From: Microbulbifer sp. TB1203
Lineage (GTDB): Bacteria > Pseudomonadota > Gammaproteobacteria > Pseudomonadales > Cellvibrionaceae
Length of the DNA stretch: 64,000 nt
Direction: 5' to 3'
Assembly (NCBI RefSeq): GCF_030997045.1
Contig: NZ_CP116899.1
Location: forward strand, 1,860,001 to 1,924,000
In this document: positions 54,426 through 61,887 of the stretch, piece by piece
Numbering within the stretch: the stretch's first letter is position 1
Layout of the letters: the number at the start of each line of letters is the position of its first letter
Translations under genes and position numbers: made by a program
Notes under the pieces: model-generated
Databases searched by the model: none
Told to the model about the DNA's origin: nothing
What the model saw: only the letters and a program-made list of their open reading frames with translations

Positions 54426-55109
54426 ATGACTGAAGGCGCACGACTGCTGATCGTCGAGGACGAGGCCAAGGTGGCCCGACTGCTGAAAAATTTCCTGCAG
54501 GCCCAGGGCTATAAGTGCGCCCTGCTGGACCGCGGTGACTTGGTGCTGGACTGGCTGGAAAACAACCGCGCCGACGTGATGCTGCTGGATGTGATGTTGC
54601 CGGGCATGGACGGTATGGAAGTGTGCCGCGCGGTGCGCGAGCGCTCTACCATGCCCATCATCATGCTCACCGCCAGAGTGGAGGAAGTGGACCAGTTACT
54701 GGGGTTGGAGCTGGGCGCAGACGACTATATCTGCAAGCCGTTCAACCTGAAAAACGTCGCCGCCCGGGTGGCGGCGCTGCTGCGGCGGATAGAGTTTGAA
54801 GCCCAGGGCCCGGAGGCGGGTGAGCCCCGGGCGCTGCTGTTGGAAAACGACAATCGCCTGCTGCTGATGGGTCAGCCGGTGGAGTTGACCGCTACGGAAT
54901 ATCGCATTCTCCGCCCGCTCTACGACCACAAGGGGCGCATCTACACCCGCAGCCAGTTACTGGACCTGGCGTACAGCGACTACCGCGCCGTGACCGAGCG
55001 CAGCATCGATACCCATATCAAATCTATCCGCAAGAAAATTGCCAGTGTGGTGCCGGAGGTGGAGTTGATTCACTCCATTTATGCGATGGGATACAAGTGG
55101 GAAGATTGA
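54426..55109 (+). CDS. OmpR-family response regulator (BaeR-like), copy B
   Basis: 227 residues, identical to copy A except for three substitutions in the linker between receiver and winged helix (EAS to EAG, DDD to END). D55 and all receiver motifs are intact, as is the DNA-binding domain, so both regulators should recognise the same sites. With its cognate kinase truncated, it would depend on the copy A kinase for phosphorylation. Confidence 0.93.
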   Translation: MTEGARLLIVEDEAKVARLLKNFLQAQGYKCALLDRGDLVLDWLENNRADVMLLDVMLPGMDGMEVCRAVRERSTMPIIMLTARVEEVDQLLGLELGADDYICKPFNLKNVAARVAALLRRIEFEAQGPEAGEPRALLLENDNRLLLMGQPVELTATEYRILRPLYDHKGRIYTRSQLLDLAYSDYRAVTERSIDTHIKSIRKKIASVVPEVELIHSIYAMGYKWED

Positions 55110-55365
55110 GCAGTGGATGATTTCTGCAGGATGCAGCACAGCGGAGCTGTGCCAATTTCCCAACCAGCGTAGGGTGCGCCGTGCGCACCAACCCGCCCTA
55201 GTGCGGGCTCTGGCGGTATCGGTGCGCACGGCGCACCCTACGAAGCGGATTTTAGAGGTGCCTAAAGAATCTCTGAAAAACTACTGCGCGCGCCCGGTGA
55301 CCGCCGCTGGGCGCACACACGGCCTGCCTTCAGGGTTTATTCCAGTGTGACACTTACCTTTTCAC
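55110..55365. other. Intergenic stretch with palindrome and 3' tip of a second giant gene
   Basis: After the GTGCGC palindrome (55170-55240) there is no gene. At 55337-55366 the minus strand reads SEKVSVTLE and a TAA stop, matching SEKVGVTVE at the end of the giant gene (42932). This short relic borders the queF stop codon. Confidence 0.5.
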
Positions 55366-56196
55366 TTACTGACGGCTAAATCTTGGCGGCAGCTTTTTGT
55401 CCGGGAGAGTGCTGCGCAACGGGTTGATATCCAGCCCTCCCCTGCGCGTATAGCGCGCACAGACGGTCAACTCCTTGAAACTGGTCAGTCGCTGCAGGTC
55501 GCAGAAGATCCGTTCCACGCAGTGCTCGTGGAAGTCCTGGTGCTCGCGGAAGGAAATGATATAGGCCAGCAGCGCTTCCCGGTCCAGGGCGGTGCCTTTG
55601 TACTCCACGCAGACCGTTGCCCAGTCCGGCTGGCCGGTAACCGGGCAGTTGCTGCGCAGAAGGTGGCTGTAGAGGGTTTCACTCACCTGGCCGCGGCTCT
55701 CCTCCAGATTCAGCAGCGCCGCGTCGGGCTGGTAGTGGTGAATGGCGATATCCAGTTGGTCGAGACAAAAGCCCTGGGGTTTTTCCACCGCCAGTGCAGT
55801 TTCCTCCACCTGGTACAGCGCCACTGACACCTCGGCGCCGGAAACGGCACTCAGGTCCTTTGCCAGAATTTCCTGCACCACATTCCAGGAGTCGAACGGT
55901 GTCTGGTTGAACGAATTCAGGTACAGTTTGAACGACTTGGATTCCACCATCGCCGGGCTCTGCGCAGGGAAGGTAAAGCGTCCGACGGCCACCTGTGGCT
56001 TTCCTTTGGGATCGAGCCAGGAGAGTTCGAAGCCCCACCACTCGTCCACGCCGCAGAACGGCAGCTCGCTGTCGCCCAGCCCAAGGTGCGCACGGGAGAT
56101 CGAGCGATTGATGGGAAACAGCAACTGCGGGTTATAGGTGGACTCGTAGCGGGTTTCCCGGCCGAGGGGAAGATCTTTCCAGTCTTCACGGTTCAT
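55366..56196 (-). CDS. queF: NADPH-dependent 7-cyano-7-deazaguanine reductase
   Basis: 276 residues from the ATG at 56196 (MNREDWKDLPLGRETRY, the family start). Long, two-domain (YqcD/type II) QueF that reduces preQ0 to preQ1 in queuosine synthesis. Seen: the QueF motif ESKSFKLYLNSFNQT, the substrate cysteine in LRSNCPVTGQPDWATV, and HEHCVERIFCDL. Cytosolic. Directly right of the duplicated accessory region, so it marks the return to core genes. Confidence 0.94.
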   Translation of the reverse strand: MNREDWKDLPLGRETRYESTYNPQLLFPINRSISRAHLGLGDSELPFCGVDEWWGFELSWLDPKGKPQVAVGRFTFPAQSPAMVESKSFKLYLNSFNQTPFDSWNVVQEILAKDLSAVSGAEVSVALYQVEETALAVEKPQGFCLDQLDIAIHHYQPDAALLNLEESRGQVSETLYSHLLRSNCPVTGQPDWATVCVEYKGTALDREALLAYIISFREHQDFHEHCVERIFCDLQRLTSFKELTVCARYTRRGGLDINPLRSTLPDKKLPPRFSRQ

Positions 56197-56244
56197 AGGA
56201 TTTCTTGAACTCCGTGGTTTTTCGCCTGCCTGCAAGCGAAAAAG

Positions 56245-57018
56245 TTAATGTCGCAAACGCTTGCCGTGGGTCATCAGGTGCAGCCCCCAGGCAAACAGCA
56301 GGACGATAAATGAGAGTACACCGGCAAAAGCCCAGACCACATTGATATCGGACACGCCCAGCACGCCGTAGCGGAAAGCGTTGACCATATACAAAATCGG
56401 GTTGAGCTTGGACAGCCCCTGCCAGAAAGGTGACAGCAACTCTATGGAATAGAAAACCCCGCCGAGATAGGTCAGCGGCGTCAGCACAAAGGTCGGGATA
56501 ATGGAGATATCGTCAAAGCTGTTGGCGAAGATGGCGTTGATAAACCCCGCCAGGGAAAACAGTACCGCCGTCAGCAGCACGATGGCGATGGTGATACCGA
56601 TATGCTGCACGCTCAGCGAGGTAAAAGACAGTGCGATCAGTGTTACCACCAGCCCCACGATCAGGCCCCGGGTGACGCTCCCCAGCACATATCCGGCCAG
56701 GATCACCCAGTTCGGGGTGGGCGAAACCAGCAGCTCCTCCACGTTGCGCTGGAATTTGGCGCTGTAGAAGGAGGACACCACATTGGCGTAGGAGTTGGTG
56801 ATCACCGCCATCATGATCAGGCCCGGCACCACAAACTCCATATAGGAATAGCCGCCCATCTCACCGATGCGGCTGCCGATCAACGAGCCGAAAATCACGA
56901 AGTAGAGTGACATGGTGATCACCGGCGGCACCAGGGTCTGCGGCCAGATGCGCATAAAGCGGCGCACCTCCCGTCGGATAATGGTCGAAAAGGAAGTCCA
57001 GACGGCGTTGGTGTTCAC
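56245..57018 (-). CDS. ABC-2 type permease (YadH-like)
   Basis: 257 residues with six membrane segments and the ABC-2 signature around GYSYMEFVVPGLIMMAVITNSYANVVSSFY and ELLVSPTPNWVILAGYVLG. Matches the YadH-type permease that pairs with YadG; the substrate of this exporter is unknown. Its start codon overlaps the ATPase stop, so the two are translationally coupled. Confidence 0.9.
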   Translation of the reverse strand: MNTNAVWTSFSTIIRREVRRFMRIWPQTLVPPVITMSLYFVIFGSLIGSRIGEMGGYSYMEFVVPGLIMMAVITNSYANVVSSFYSAKFQRNVEELLVSPTPNWVILAGYVLGSVTRGLIVGLVVTLIALSFTSLSVQHIGITIAIVLLTAVLFSLAGFINAIFANSFDDISIIPTFVLTPLTYLGGVFYSIELLSPFWQGLSKLNPILYMVNAFRYGVLGVSDINVVWAFAGVLSFIVLLFAWGLHLMTHGKRLRH

Positions 57019-57953
57019 TACTCTTCCCCCTCAAGCTGCTTGTTTTCCGCGAGCAGGGAGACAAACAACTCCTCCAGGCGGTTGGCGCGGTTGCGCATAC
57101 TGACGATGCTGATGCCCTGCTCCCCGAGTGCGGCGAACAGCTCGGTAAGCGACTGCCCCTTCTCCACCGTCACCTCCAGGCTGTGATCGTCCAGCAGGCG
57201 CCCCTCGAAGCCTTTCAAGGCCGGGCACTCATTCAGGGTATCGCGGGAATCGAGAATAAAGACTTCCTTATTCAGGGTTTTCAGCAGTGATTTGATCGAG
57301 GTGTTCTCCACGATATCGCCCTTGTCGATTATGGCGATATTGCGGCACAGGCTCTCCGCCTCCTCCAGGTAGTGGGTGGTGAGGATAATCGTTGTGCCCT
57401 CCCGGTTGATCTCCTGTAAAAAAGTCCACATGGAGCGGCGCAGTTCGATATCCACACCGGCGGTGGGCTCGTCGAGAATCAGCAGTTTGGGCTCGTGAAT
57501 CAGCGCCCGCGCGATCATCAGCCGGCGCTTCATGCCGCCGGAGAGCATACGTGCCTGGGTGCCGCGTTTGTCCCACAGCCCCAGCTGCTTGAGATATTTT
57601 TCCGTGCGCTCCTCCGCCAGCTTGCGCGGCATGCCGTAGAAACCACCCTGGGTAACGACGATATCGTAGACCTTCTCGAACTGGCTGAAATTGAACTCCT
57701 GGGGCACCACGCCCAGCAGCTGTTTGGCCGCGGGAAAATTCTCGTCGATATCGATACCGAAGATAGACACCTGGCCCGCGGTCTTGCGCACCAGCGAGCA
57801 GATAATACCGATGGTGGTGGACTTGCCGGCGCCATTGGGGCCCAGCAGAGCGAAAAAGTCCCCCGGCTGCACCTCGAAGCTGATGCCGTTCAGCGCCCGA
57901 AAGCCATTGTCGTAGGTTTTTTGCAGATTGCGGATGGAGAGCGCGGCTGTCAT
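57018..57953 (-). CDS. ABC transporter ATP-binding protein (YadG-like)
   Basis: 311 residues: Walker A LGPNGAGKSTTIGIICSL (~39-56), signature MLSGGMKRRLMIARALIHEP, Walker B LLILDEPTAGVD, H-loop TTHYLEEAE, then a ~85-residue C-terminal extension typical of ABC-2-associated ATPases. Partner of the permease that follows. Confidence 0.92.
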   Translation of the reverse strand: MTAALSIRNLQKTYDNGFRALNGISFEVQPGDFFALLGPNGAGKSTTIGIICSLVRKTAGQVSIFGIDIDENFPAAKQLLGVVPQEFNFSQFEKVYDIVVTQGGFYGMPRKLAEERTEKYLKQLGLWDKRGTQARMLSGGMKRRLMIARALIHEPKLLILDEPTAGVDIELRRSMWTFLQEINREGTTIILTTHYLEEAESLCRNIAIIDKGDIVENTSIKSLLKTLNKEVFILDSRDTLNECPALKGFEGRLLDDHSLEVTVEKGQSLTELFAALGEQGISIVSMRNRANRLEELFVSLLAENKQLEGEE

Positions 57954-58052
57954 TACTGCCTCCTGGAATTGAGCGCCTATTCAACGCCCATGGCCGGCAT
58001 ATTTCAACCGGACAAAGTTTGCGGGAAACGCCAAGGGTGAATCGGGCACCCT

Positions 58053-58117
58053 GTAGGAGCTTGCTTGCAAGCGAATCACTACGGAGCCCTGCTCCTTTCG
58101 CCTGCAAGCAGGCTCCT
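58053..58117. repeat. REP/BIME palindrome interrupted by the IS element
   Basis: GTAGGAGCTTGCTTGCAAGCGAA, spacer, then TTCGCCTGCAAGCAGGCTCCT; the closing ACAGGGAG is found on the other side of the IS at 59783. Joining the flanks restores a complete inverted REP pair, so this was the insertion site. Confidence 0.75.
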
Positions 58118-58133
58118 GATATGGATTGACCTG

Positions 58134-58385
58134 TCAACTATTGGCACTGCATTTTCCGTTGTTCCTCTCTGTCAGTGGCTTCGGGTCAGGACATGAAAGG
58201 CTGTTTGCGACGGTGGATCATTCTGATATGCGTGGGTTGGTTACCGACCTGACTTCACTTCGTCGCGGAGCTGCCTTTCTCTACTGTCGTGGGTCACCCT
58301 CCGGGCTCGAAGGGCGCCACATAGGAGCCTCTAGGGTTCTCCTCACCGGCCTCCCATGCCCTGACCCGAAGCCACTGACAACAGT
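58134..58385 (-). ncRNA. Candidate bridge RNA region of the IS1111-type element
   Basis: The long non-coding end downstream of the transposase is highly structured: GTCAGTGGCTTCGGGTCAGG (58171-58190) pairs perfectly with 58360-58379, and smaller stems lie inside. In IS110-family elements a bridge RNA is made from the non-coding end, and in the IS1111 subgroup from the end after the transposase. The boundaries are not determinable by eye and the call is by position and structure. Confidence 0.5.
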
Positions 58386-59685
58386 TCATGCCACAACCTT
58401 GCTGCCGTGCGGCTTGCCGGCTACTTCACAGGCGATCGCCCAGATAAAACCCGCCAGCTCGCGGGCTATCGCTGTGACGACCACGTTCTTCAATTTGCCG
58501 GCCTGCAGCAGCTTCTGGTAACGAGGCTGTAGAAAAACTCCGGCCTTTCGTTCTGGTTATATTTTACCCAGAAAATCGCGCTCCTACGTGAATTCTGGAC
58601 CTGTTTTGTATGGCGAAAAGCATTTCAGAGCACTCTCCGCACGAAAACTTTGCCACTTCAAGAAGTGCTCGAGTTTTTCTACAGCCTGAACGCCCACACA
58701 AGCGCTTCTGGCTCTCCCAAGCTATGGCTTGCACCCGGTCTGAGGTCTTCTCGGCCCGCCGCTGGATACAGCGTGTCTTGCGCGCCGGGTAGCGGTAGCT
58801 GTGCGCTGATTCCACCAGTACCCGCCGCACGTGGCCGTTGCCCGTGCGGGTGATGCCGCCCTGGCGACGACTCTCCCCGCTGGAGTGTTCGCTGGGTACC
58901 ACGCCAAGATAGGCCATCAGTTCCCGTGGGGAGTCGAAGCGGGTGATGTCTCCCAGCTCCGCCAGGATCGTCATCGCGGTAACCACGTCGACACCACGCA
59001 GGGCCATCAGGCCTTCCGCCACCGGCTGCAATGTCCAACCTTGCAGCGCCTCGCGCATGACCTTCTCCAGGTCTTCTACCCGCTGCTGAGCCGCACTGAC
59101 CGCATCGACGTACTCCTGCAAGACGATCTGCTGGACGGGACTGTCAAACTTCACTTCCTCCAGCCAGCGCCAATGGGCCTGGGTCCAGCGGCTCTTCCCC
59201 TGGTAAACCTTACCGTGCCGGAGCAGGAAGGCGCCCAGTCGCTGGCGGGATTTCAGCTCTATCGCCTTCATGTCCTCCCGCGCACGGGTCAGATCGCGTA
59301 TGGCTTCCTGTTCCTGGTCCGGTACCCACACCGGGGTCAGCTCTCCAGCTCTGTGCAGGCGCGCCAGCATCTGGGCATCCCGGCGATCCGTCTTTAGCCG
59401 CTCCCCCGGCTTGCGGGGGATCAGCGATGGCGCTACCACGTCGCACTCATGGCCCCGGTTGGTCAGCTCGCGATACAGCCCGTAGCCGGTGGGGCCCGCT
59501 TCATAACAGACGTTCAGTACCTCACCATTGGGGCTCAAGCGCTTGAGCAGCTTGCGGATAGAGGTGCTGTCGTGCGCAATTTCTCCCAAGTACTCCGGGT
59601 TGTCCCGCCCTTCCCGGGCCACCGCAACCGCAATACTGTTCTTGTGAACATCCAAACCGACGTAGATATTGTTAAACTCTTGCAT
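58386..59685 (-). pseudogene. IS110-family (IS1111-type) transposase interrupted by a MITE
   Basis: N-terminal DEDD RuvC-like domain from the ATG at 59685 (NNIYVGLDVHKNSIAVAVA; CYEAGPTGYGLYREL; LKTDRRDAQMLARL) and the Transposase_20 part (LMALRGVDVVTAMTILAEL; GVVPSEHSSGESRRQGGITRTGNGHVRRVLVES) run intact to KRLCGR, where the MITE enters. The true C-terminus resumes on the far side (YQKLLQAGKLKNVVVTAIA and on) to a TGA at 58386. As it stands, translation reads 40 residues into the MITE and stops at 58564, losing the conserved C-terminal helix. Confidence 0.9.
58524..58688. mobile_element. 165-bp MITE with 17-bp terminal inverted repeats
   Basis: AGGCTGTAGAAAAACTC (58524-58540) and its exact inverse (58671-58687); flanked by a 4-bp target duplication AACG (58520-58523, 58689-58692). 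Removing it and one AACG restores the transposase frame across GGGCGT-TACCAG. Too short to code for a transposase; such TIRs resemble IS5/IS1182-type ends. Confidence 0.85.
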
Positions 59686-59850
59686 GACCTGCCCCCTCGA
59701 TGTGGCTCTGTGTTTAGGGTTCTTTCCAGCCTCCAAACATAACCCACGATGTCGAGGCTGGGCAGGTCAATCCATGATGTCTACAGGGAGACAATGCAGG
59801 CATCTGTAGGGCGAACCTTGTGTTCGTCCGGCGGATTCAGAAAATTGCGC

Positions 59851-59882
59851 AAAAAAAAGCCGCTCGATTGAGCGGCTTTTTT
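59851..59882 (-). terminator. Terminator of the tRNA-Glu/Gly cluster
   Basis: GCCGCTC / GAGCGGC stem with flanking A and T runs, directly after tRNA-Gly on the minus strand. Confidence 0.8.
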
Positions 59883-59885
59883 ATT

Positions 59886-59961
59886 TGGAGCGGGAAACCG
59901 GGCTCGAACCGGCGACCTCAACCTTGGCAAGGTTGCGCTCTACCAACTGAGCTATTCCCGC
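59886..59961 (-). tRNA. tRNA-Gly (anticodon GCC), copy 1
   Basis: 76 nt with encoded CCA. Acceptor GCGGGAA/TTCCCGC, D-arm GCTCAGTTGGTAGAGC, anticodon loop TTGCCAA reading GCC, T-arm GCCGGTTCGAGCCCGGT. Last gene of the cluster. Confidence 0.96.
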
Positions 59962-60002
59962 CTGACTGTCTTCTCGGATCACCTGCAGTGACCCTTCGAA
60001 TA

Positions 60003-60078
60003 TGGCATCCCCAAGGGGAGTCGAACCCCTGTTACCGCCGTGAAAGGGCGGTGTCCTAGGCCTCTAGACGATGGGGAC
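60003..60078 (-). tRNA. tRNA-Glu (anticodon TTC), copy 1
   Basis: 76 nt with encoded CCA. Acceptor GTCCCCA/TGGGGAT (a G-U at the first pair), anticodon loop CTTTCAC reading TTC, T-arm AGGGGTTCGACTCCCCT. Confidence 0.96.
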
Positions 60079-60250
60079 AGAAAACTTGCACTTGGTCCAT
60101 CAGGGCCAATGCTGCCACACTGTCGATGGCATCGCCACTAGATATCTCAGTGGCACTCTGCGGTGCATGGATGCACCGCCGCCGGCTTGCCGGCGCGAGC
60201 AGCGAAAAACCAGCAAAATCACATTTTTGCGCCAGCTTTTTCGCTGCGAC

Positions 60251-60287
60251 GTTTTGTTAAAAAAACATGGATGTTTTTTAACAAAAC
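60251..60287 (-). terminator. Hairpin between the two tRNA-Glu/Gly units
   Basis: GTTTTGTTAAAAAAACAT / ATGTTTTTTAACAAAAC, an AT-rich stem with one extra A in the left arm, placed directly downstream of tRNA-Gly copy 2. It may end that unit partly; no clear second promoter is seen before tRNA-Glu copy 1. Confidence 0.55.
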
Positions 60288-60296
60288 GTAGGTATA

Positions 60297-60372
60297 TGGA
60301 GCGGGAAACCGGGTTCGAACCGGCGACCTCAACCTTGGCAAGGTTGCGCTCTACCAACTGAGCTATTCCCGC
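60297..60372 (-). tRNA. tRNA-Gly (anticodon GCC), copy 2
   Basis: 76 nt with encoded CCA. Same as copy 1 except one base in the T-arm (GGTTCGAACCC instead of GGTTCGAGCCC). Confidence 0.96.
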
Positions 60373-60373
60373 A

Positions 60374-60449
60374 TGGCGTCCCCTAGGGGAGTCGAACCCC
60401 TGTTACCGCCGTGAAAGGGCGGTGTCCTAGGCCTCTAGACGAAGGGGAC
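60374..60449 (-). tRNA. tRNA-Glu (anticodon TTC), copy 2
   Basis: 76 nt with encoded CCA. Acceptor GTCCCCT/AGGGGAC, so the last acceptor pair is T-A instead of A-T in copy 1 and the first is G-C instead of G-U. First gene of the cluster, one nt before tRNA-Gly copy 2. Confidence 0.96.
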
Positions 60450-60512
60450 CCGGAACTCCTCTGCCGCCCGGCTGGCGTCTGAAAGATCAGCACTGCGTCA
60501 GAAGTGGGGCGC

Positions 60513-60541
60513 ATTCTATGTAGCACCCCCGGGGCTGTCAA
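60513..60541 (-). promoter_or_regulatory. Consensus sigma-70 promoter of the tRNA-Glu/Gly cluster
   Basis: On the minus strand TTGACA (60541-60536), 17-bp spacer, TAGAAT (60518-60513), about 63 bp before tRNA-Glu copy 2. Spacing and boxes are near ideal. Confidence 0.75.
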
Positions 60542-60609
60542 CACCCGCGGGATAACTTTTGCTGTATTTTTTTCTTTCTAAGTCAGGCACTTACCCGCTT
60601 CACTCCGAC

Positions 60610-61356
60610 CTAGGATTTGCCCCGGCCCTCCATCTCCGAGAGAAACTCCCGAATGCGTTTGGCATTGGTTCCCAGGTCGCTCTTGCCCACACGGGAGCTG
60701 GAGCGCACATCCACCCGGCTACCCTCTCCTTCCGCCCGTACCCGTACCACTATATCGTCCCGGAATCCCAGCAACGGGGTCCTGTCCACCGCTTCCAGGT
60801 GGCCGCGACGGTTGTCCTGCGCCACCACCCGCCAGCCCATGTCTCCGGCCACGTCGGCCGCCAGTTGGGTGGCCTGTTCCACCGGCAGGGCCAGTTGCAG
60901 CGGCTGGATATCCGAGTAGATATCTGCCTCGCGCTGCTGGTTCGCCACCGGCTCCCCGGCGTATTCGGCGCTGTTGTCGCCCTCCTCGCGCAGGGACAGC
61001 ACCTGTTCATACCGGGGCGGGTCCCTGGTATCGGTGGTGATATCGTGGATCGGCGGCACCTCGAAGTTGTTCTTGCCCACGGTGAGCAGCGGTACCGCCA
61101 CCGGCAACAGCCCCAGCACCATGCCCCAGAGCGCCGCGCGACGGCTCTCCGGGTGTCGCTTTACCAGCCCCCAGATAAACACCGGCATGCACAGCAGCGC
61201 CACCGCCAGTGCCGCCAGGCCGGCGTACCTGAATACCTGGAACACCAGGCGGAAGTGCACCAGTTCCAGGCGCAGGGCCAGGCCCGCAAGAAGGATGATC
61301 GTCAGCAGCAGCACCTGAATGCCCACCAGCCAGCGGCTCCAGTGTCCCTCTGTCAT
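60610..61356 (-). CDS. DUF1499 membrane protein
   Basis: 248 residues from the ATG at 61356 (GGGAGAGG upstream, and overlapping the msrB stop as ATGA). Three hydrophobic segments (~9-30, ~38-60, ~72-92) precede a DUF1499 domain (PPIHDITTDTRDPPRY; LGFRDDIVVRVRAEGEGSRVDVRSSSRVGKSDLGTNAKRI). The function of DUF1499 is unknown; a periplasmic or membrane-surface beta domain is likely. Translationally coupled to msrB. Confidence 0.87.
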   Translation of the reverse strand: MTEGHWSRWLVGIQVLLLTIILLAGLALRLELVHFRLVFQVFRYAGLAALAVALLCMPVFIWGLVKRHPESRRAALWGMVLGLLPVAVPLLTVGKNNFEVPPIHDITTDTRDPPRYEQVLSLREEGDNSAEYAGEPVANQQREADIYSDIQPLQLALPVEQATQLAADVAGDMGWRVVAQDNRRGHLEAVDRTPLLGFRDDIVVRVRAEGEGSRVDVRSSSRVGKSDLGTNAKRIREFLSEMEGRGKS

Positions 61357-61757
61357 TTTTCCTCTCCCTGATCGGGGTCGAATTTTACCGATAGCGAGTT
61401 TACACAGTAACGCAATCCCGTCTCTGTGGGGCCGTCTGGAAATACATGCCCCAGATGGCAGCCGCAGTTGGCACAGACGATTTCCGTGCGCTGCATTCCC
61501 AGGGTGTTGTCCACCCGCTCTTCCACCACGCCCTGGCGGGCTTCCGCGTCGAAGCTGGGCCAGCCGCAACCGGCATCGAACTTGGATTCGGACTCGAACA
61601 ACACCTCGCCGCAACAGCGGCAGCGATAGCTGCCGTCCTCGAAGAGATCCCAGTACTCACCGGAAAACGGCCGCTCCGTGCCGGCCTCGCGACACACCTG
61701 AAATTCTTCCGGTGAAAGCTTGTCGCGCCAGTAGTTATCGCCTTTTTCTTTTGACAT
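61353..61757 (-). CDS. msrB: Peptide-methionine (R)-S-oxide reductase
   Basis: 134 residues from the ATG at 61757 with AAGGAG 7 nt upstream; the open frame to 61904 crosses a REP palindrome and is not used. Reduces methionine-R-sulfoxide in proteins. Zinc cysteines in YRCRCCGEVLF and VCANCGCHLGHVF, DAGCGWPSF, and the catalytic Cys in GLRYCVNSLSV. Cytosolic. Followed by the DUF1499 gene with an ATGA overlap. Confidence 0.95.
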   Translation of the reverse strand: MSKEKGDNYWRDKLSPEEFQVCREAGTERPFSGEYWDLFEDGSYRCRCCGEVLFESESKFDAGCGWPSFDAEARQGVVEERVDNTLGMQRTEIVCANCGCHLGHVFPDGPTETGLRYCVNSLSVKFDPDQGEEK

Positions 61758-61786
61758 ACTCTGCTCCTTTTCCACCCATCCTTTTT

Positions 61787-61855
61787 GTAGGAGCGGCCCA
61801 TGGCCGCGATCGGACTTCGTCAGAACCACAGATCGCGGCCATGGGCCGCTCCTAC
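61787..61855. repeat. REP palindrome between msrB and alaA
   Basis: GTAGGAGCGGCCCATGGCCG...GATCGG and its inverse ...GGCCATGGGCCGCTCCTAC. It lies in the divergent promoter region of msrB and alaA. Confidence 0.85.
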
Positions 61856-61887
61856 AGGGAAACCGCTTTAGGGTTACCACAGCCATC

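Larger units (their letters stand above)
53465..55240. repeat. Long direct duplication, copy B
   Basis: Copy of 37684-40140 with a 678-bp in-frame deletion inside the kinase. The two response-regulator proteins differ at three residues only, so the duplication is recent or is kept homogeneous by gene conversion. Ends exactly at the GTGCGC palindrome (55170-55240). Confidence 0.95.
58118..59780 (-). mobile_element. IS110-family element, IS1111 type, disrupted by a MITE
   Basis: Subterminal inverted repeats ATGGATTGACCTG (58121-58133) and CAGGTCAATCCAT (59763-59775) lie 3-8 bp inside the inferred ends. The transposase is on the minus strand with a short 5' non-coding part (about 90 bp) and a long 3' non-coding end (about 265 bp), which is the layout of the IS1111 subgroup. 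It is inserted at the end of a REP palindrome, a target type known for this family. Inactivated by the internal MITE. Confidence 0.85.

Noticed and set aside
58171..58379. Second MITE bounded by 20-bp inverted repeats inside the IS end
   Set aside because: No target duplication is visible and the position in the long non-coding end fits a structured bridge RNA region better.
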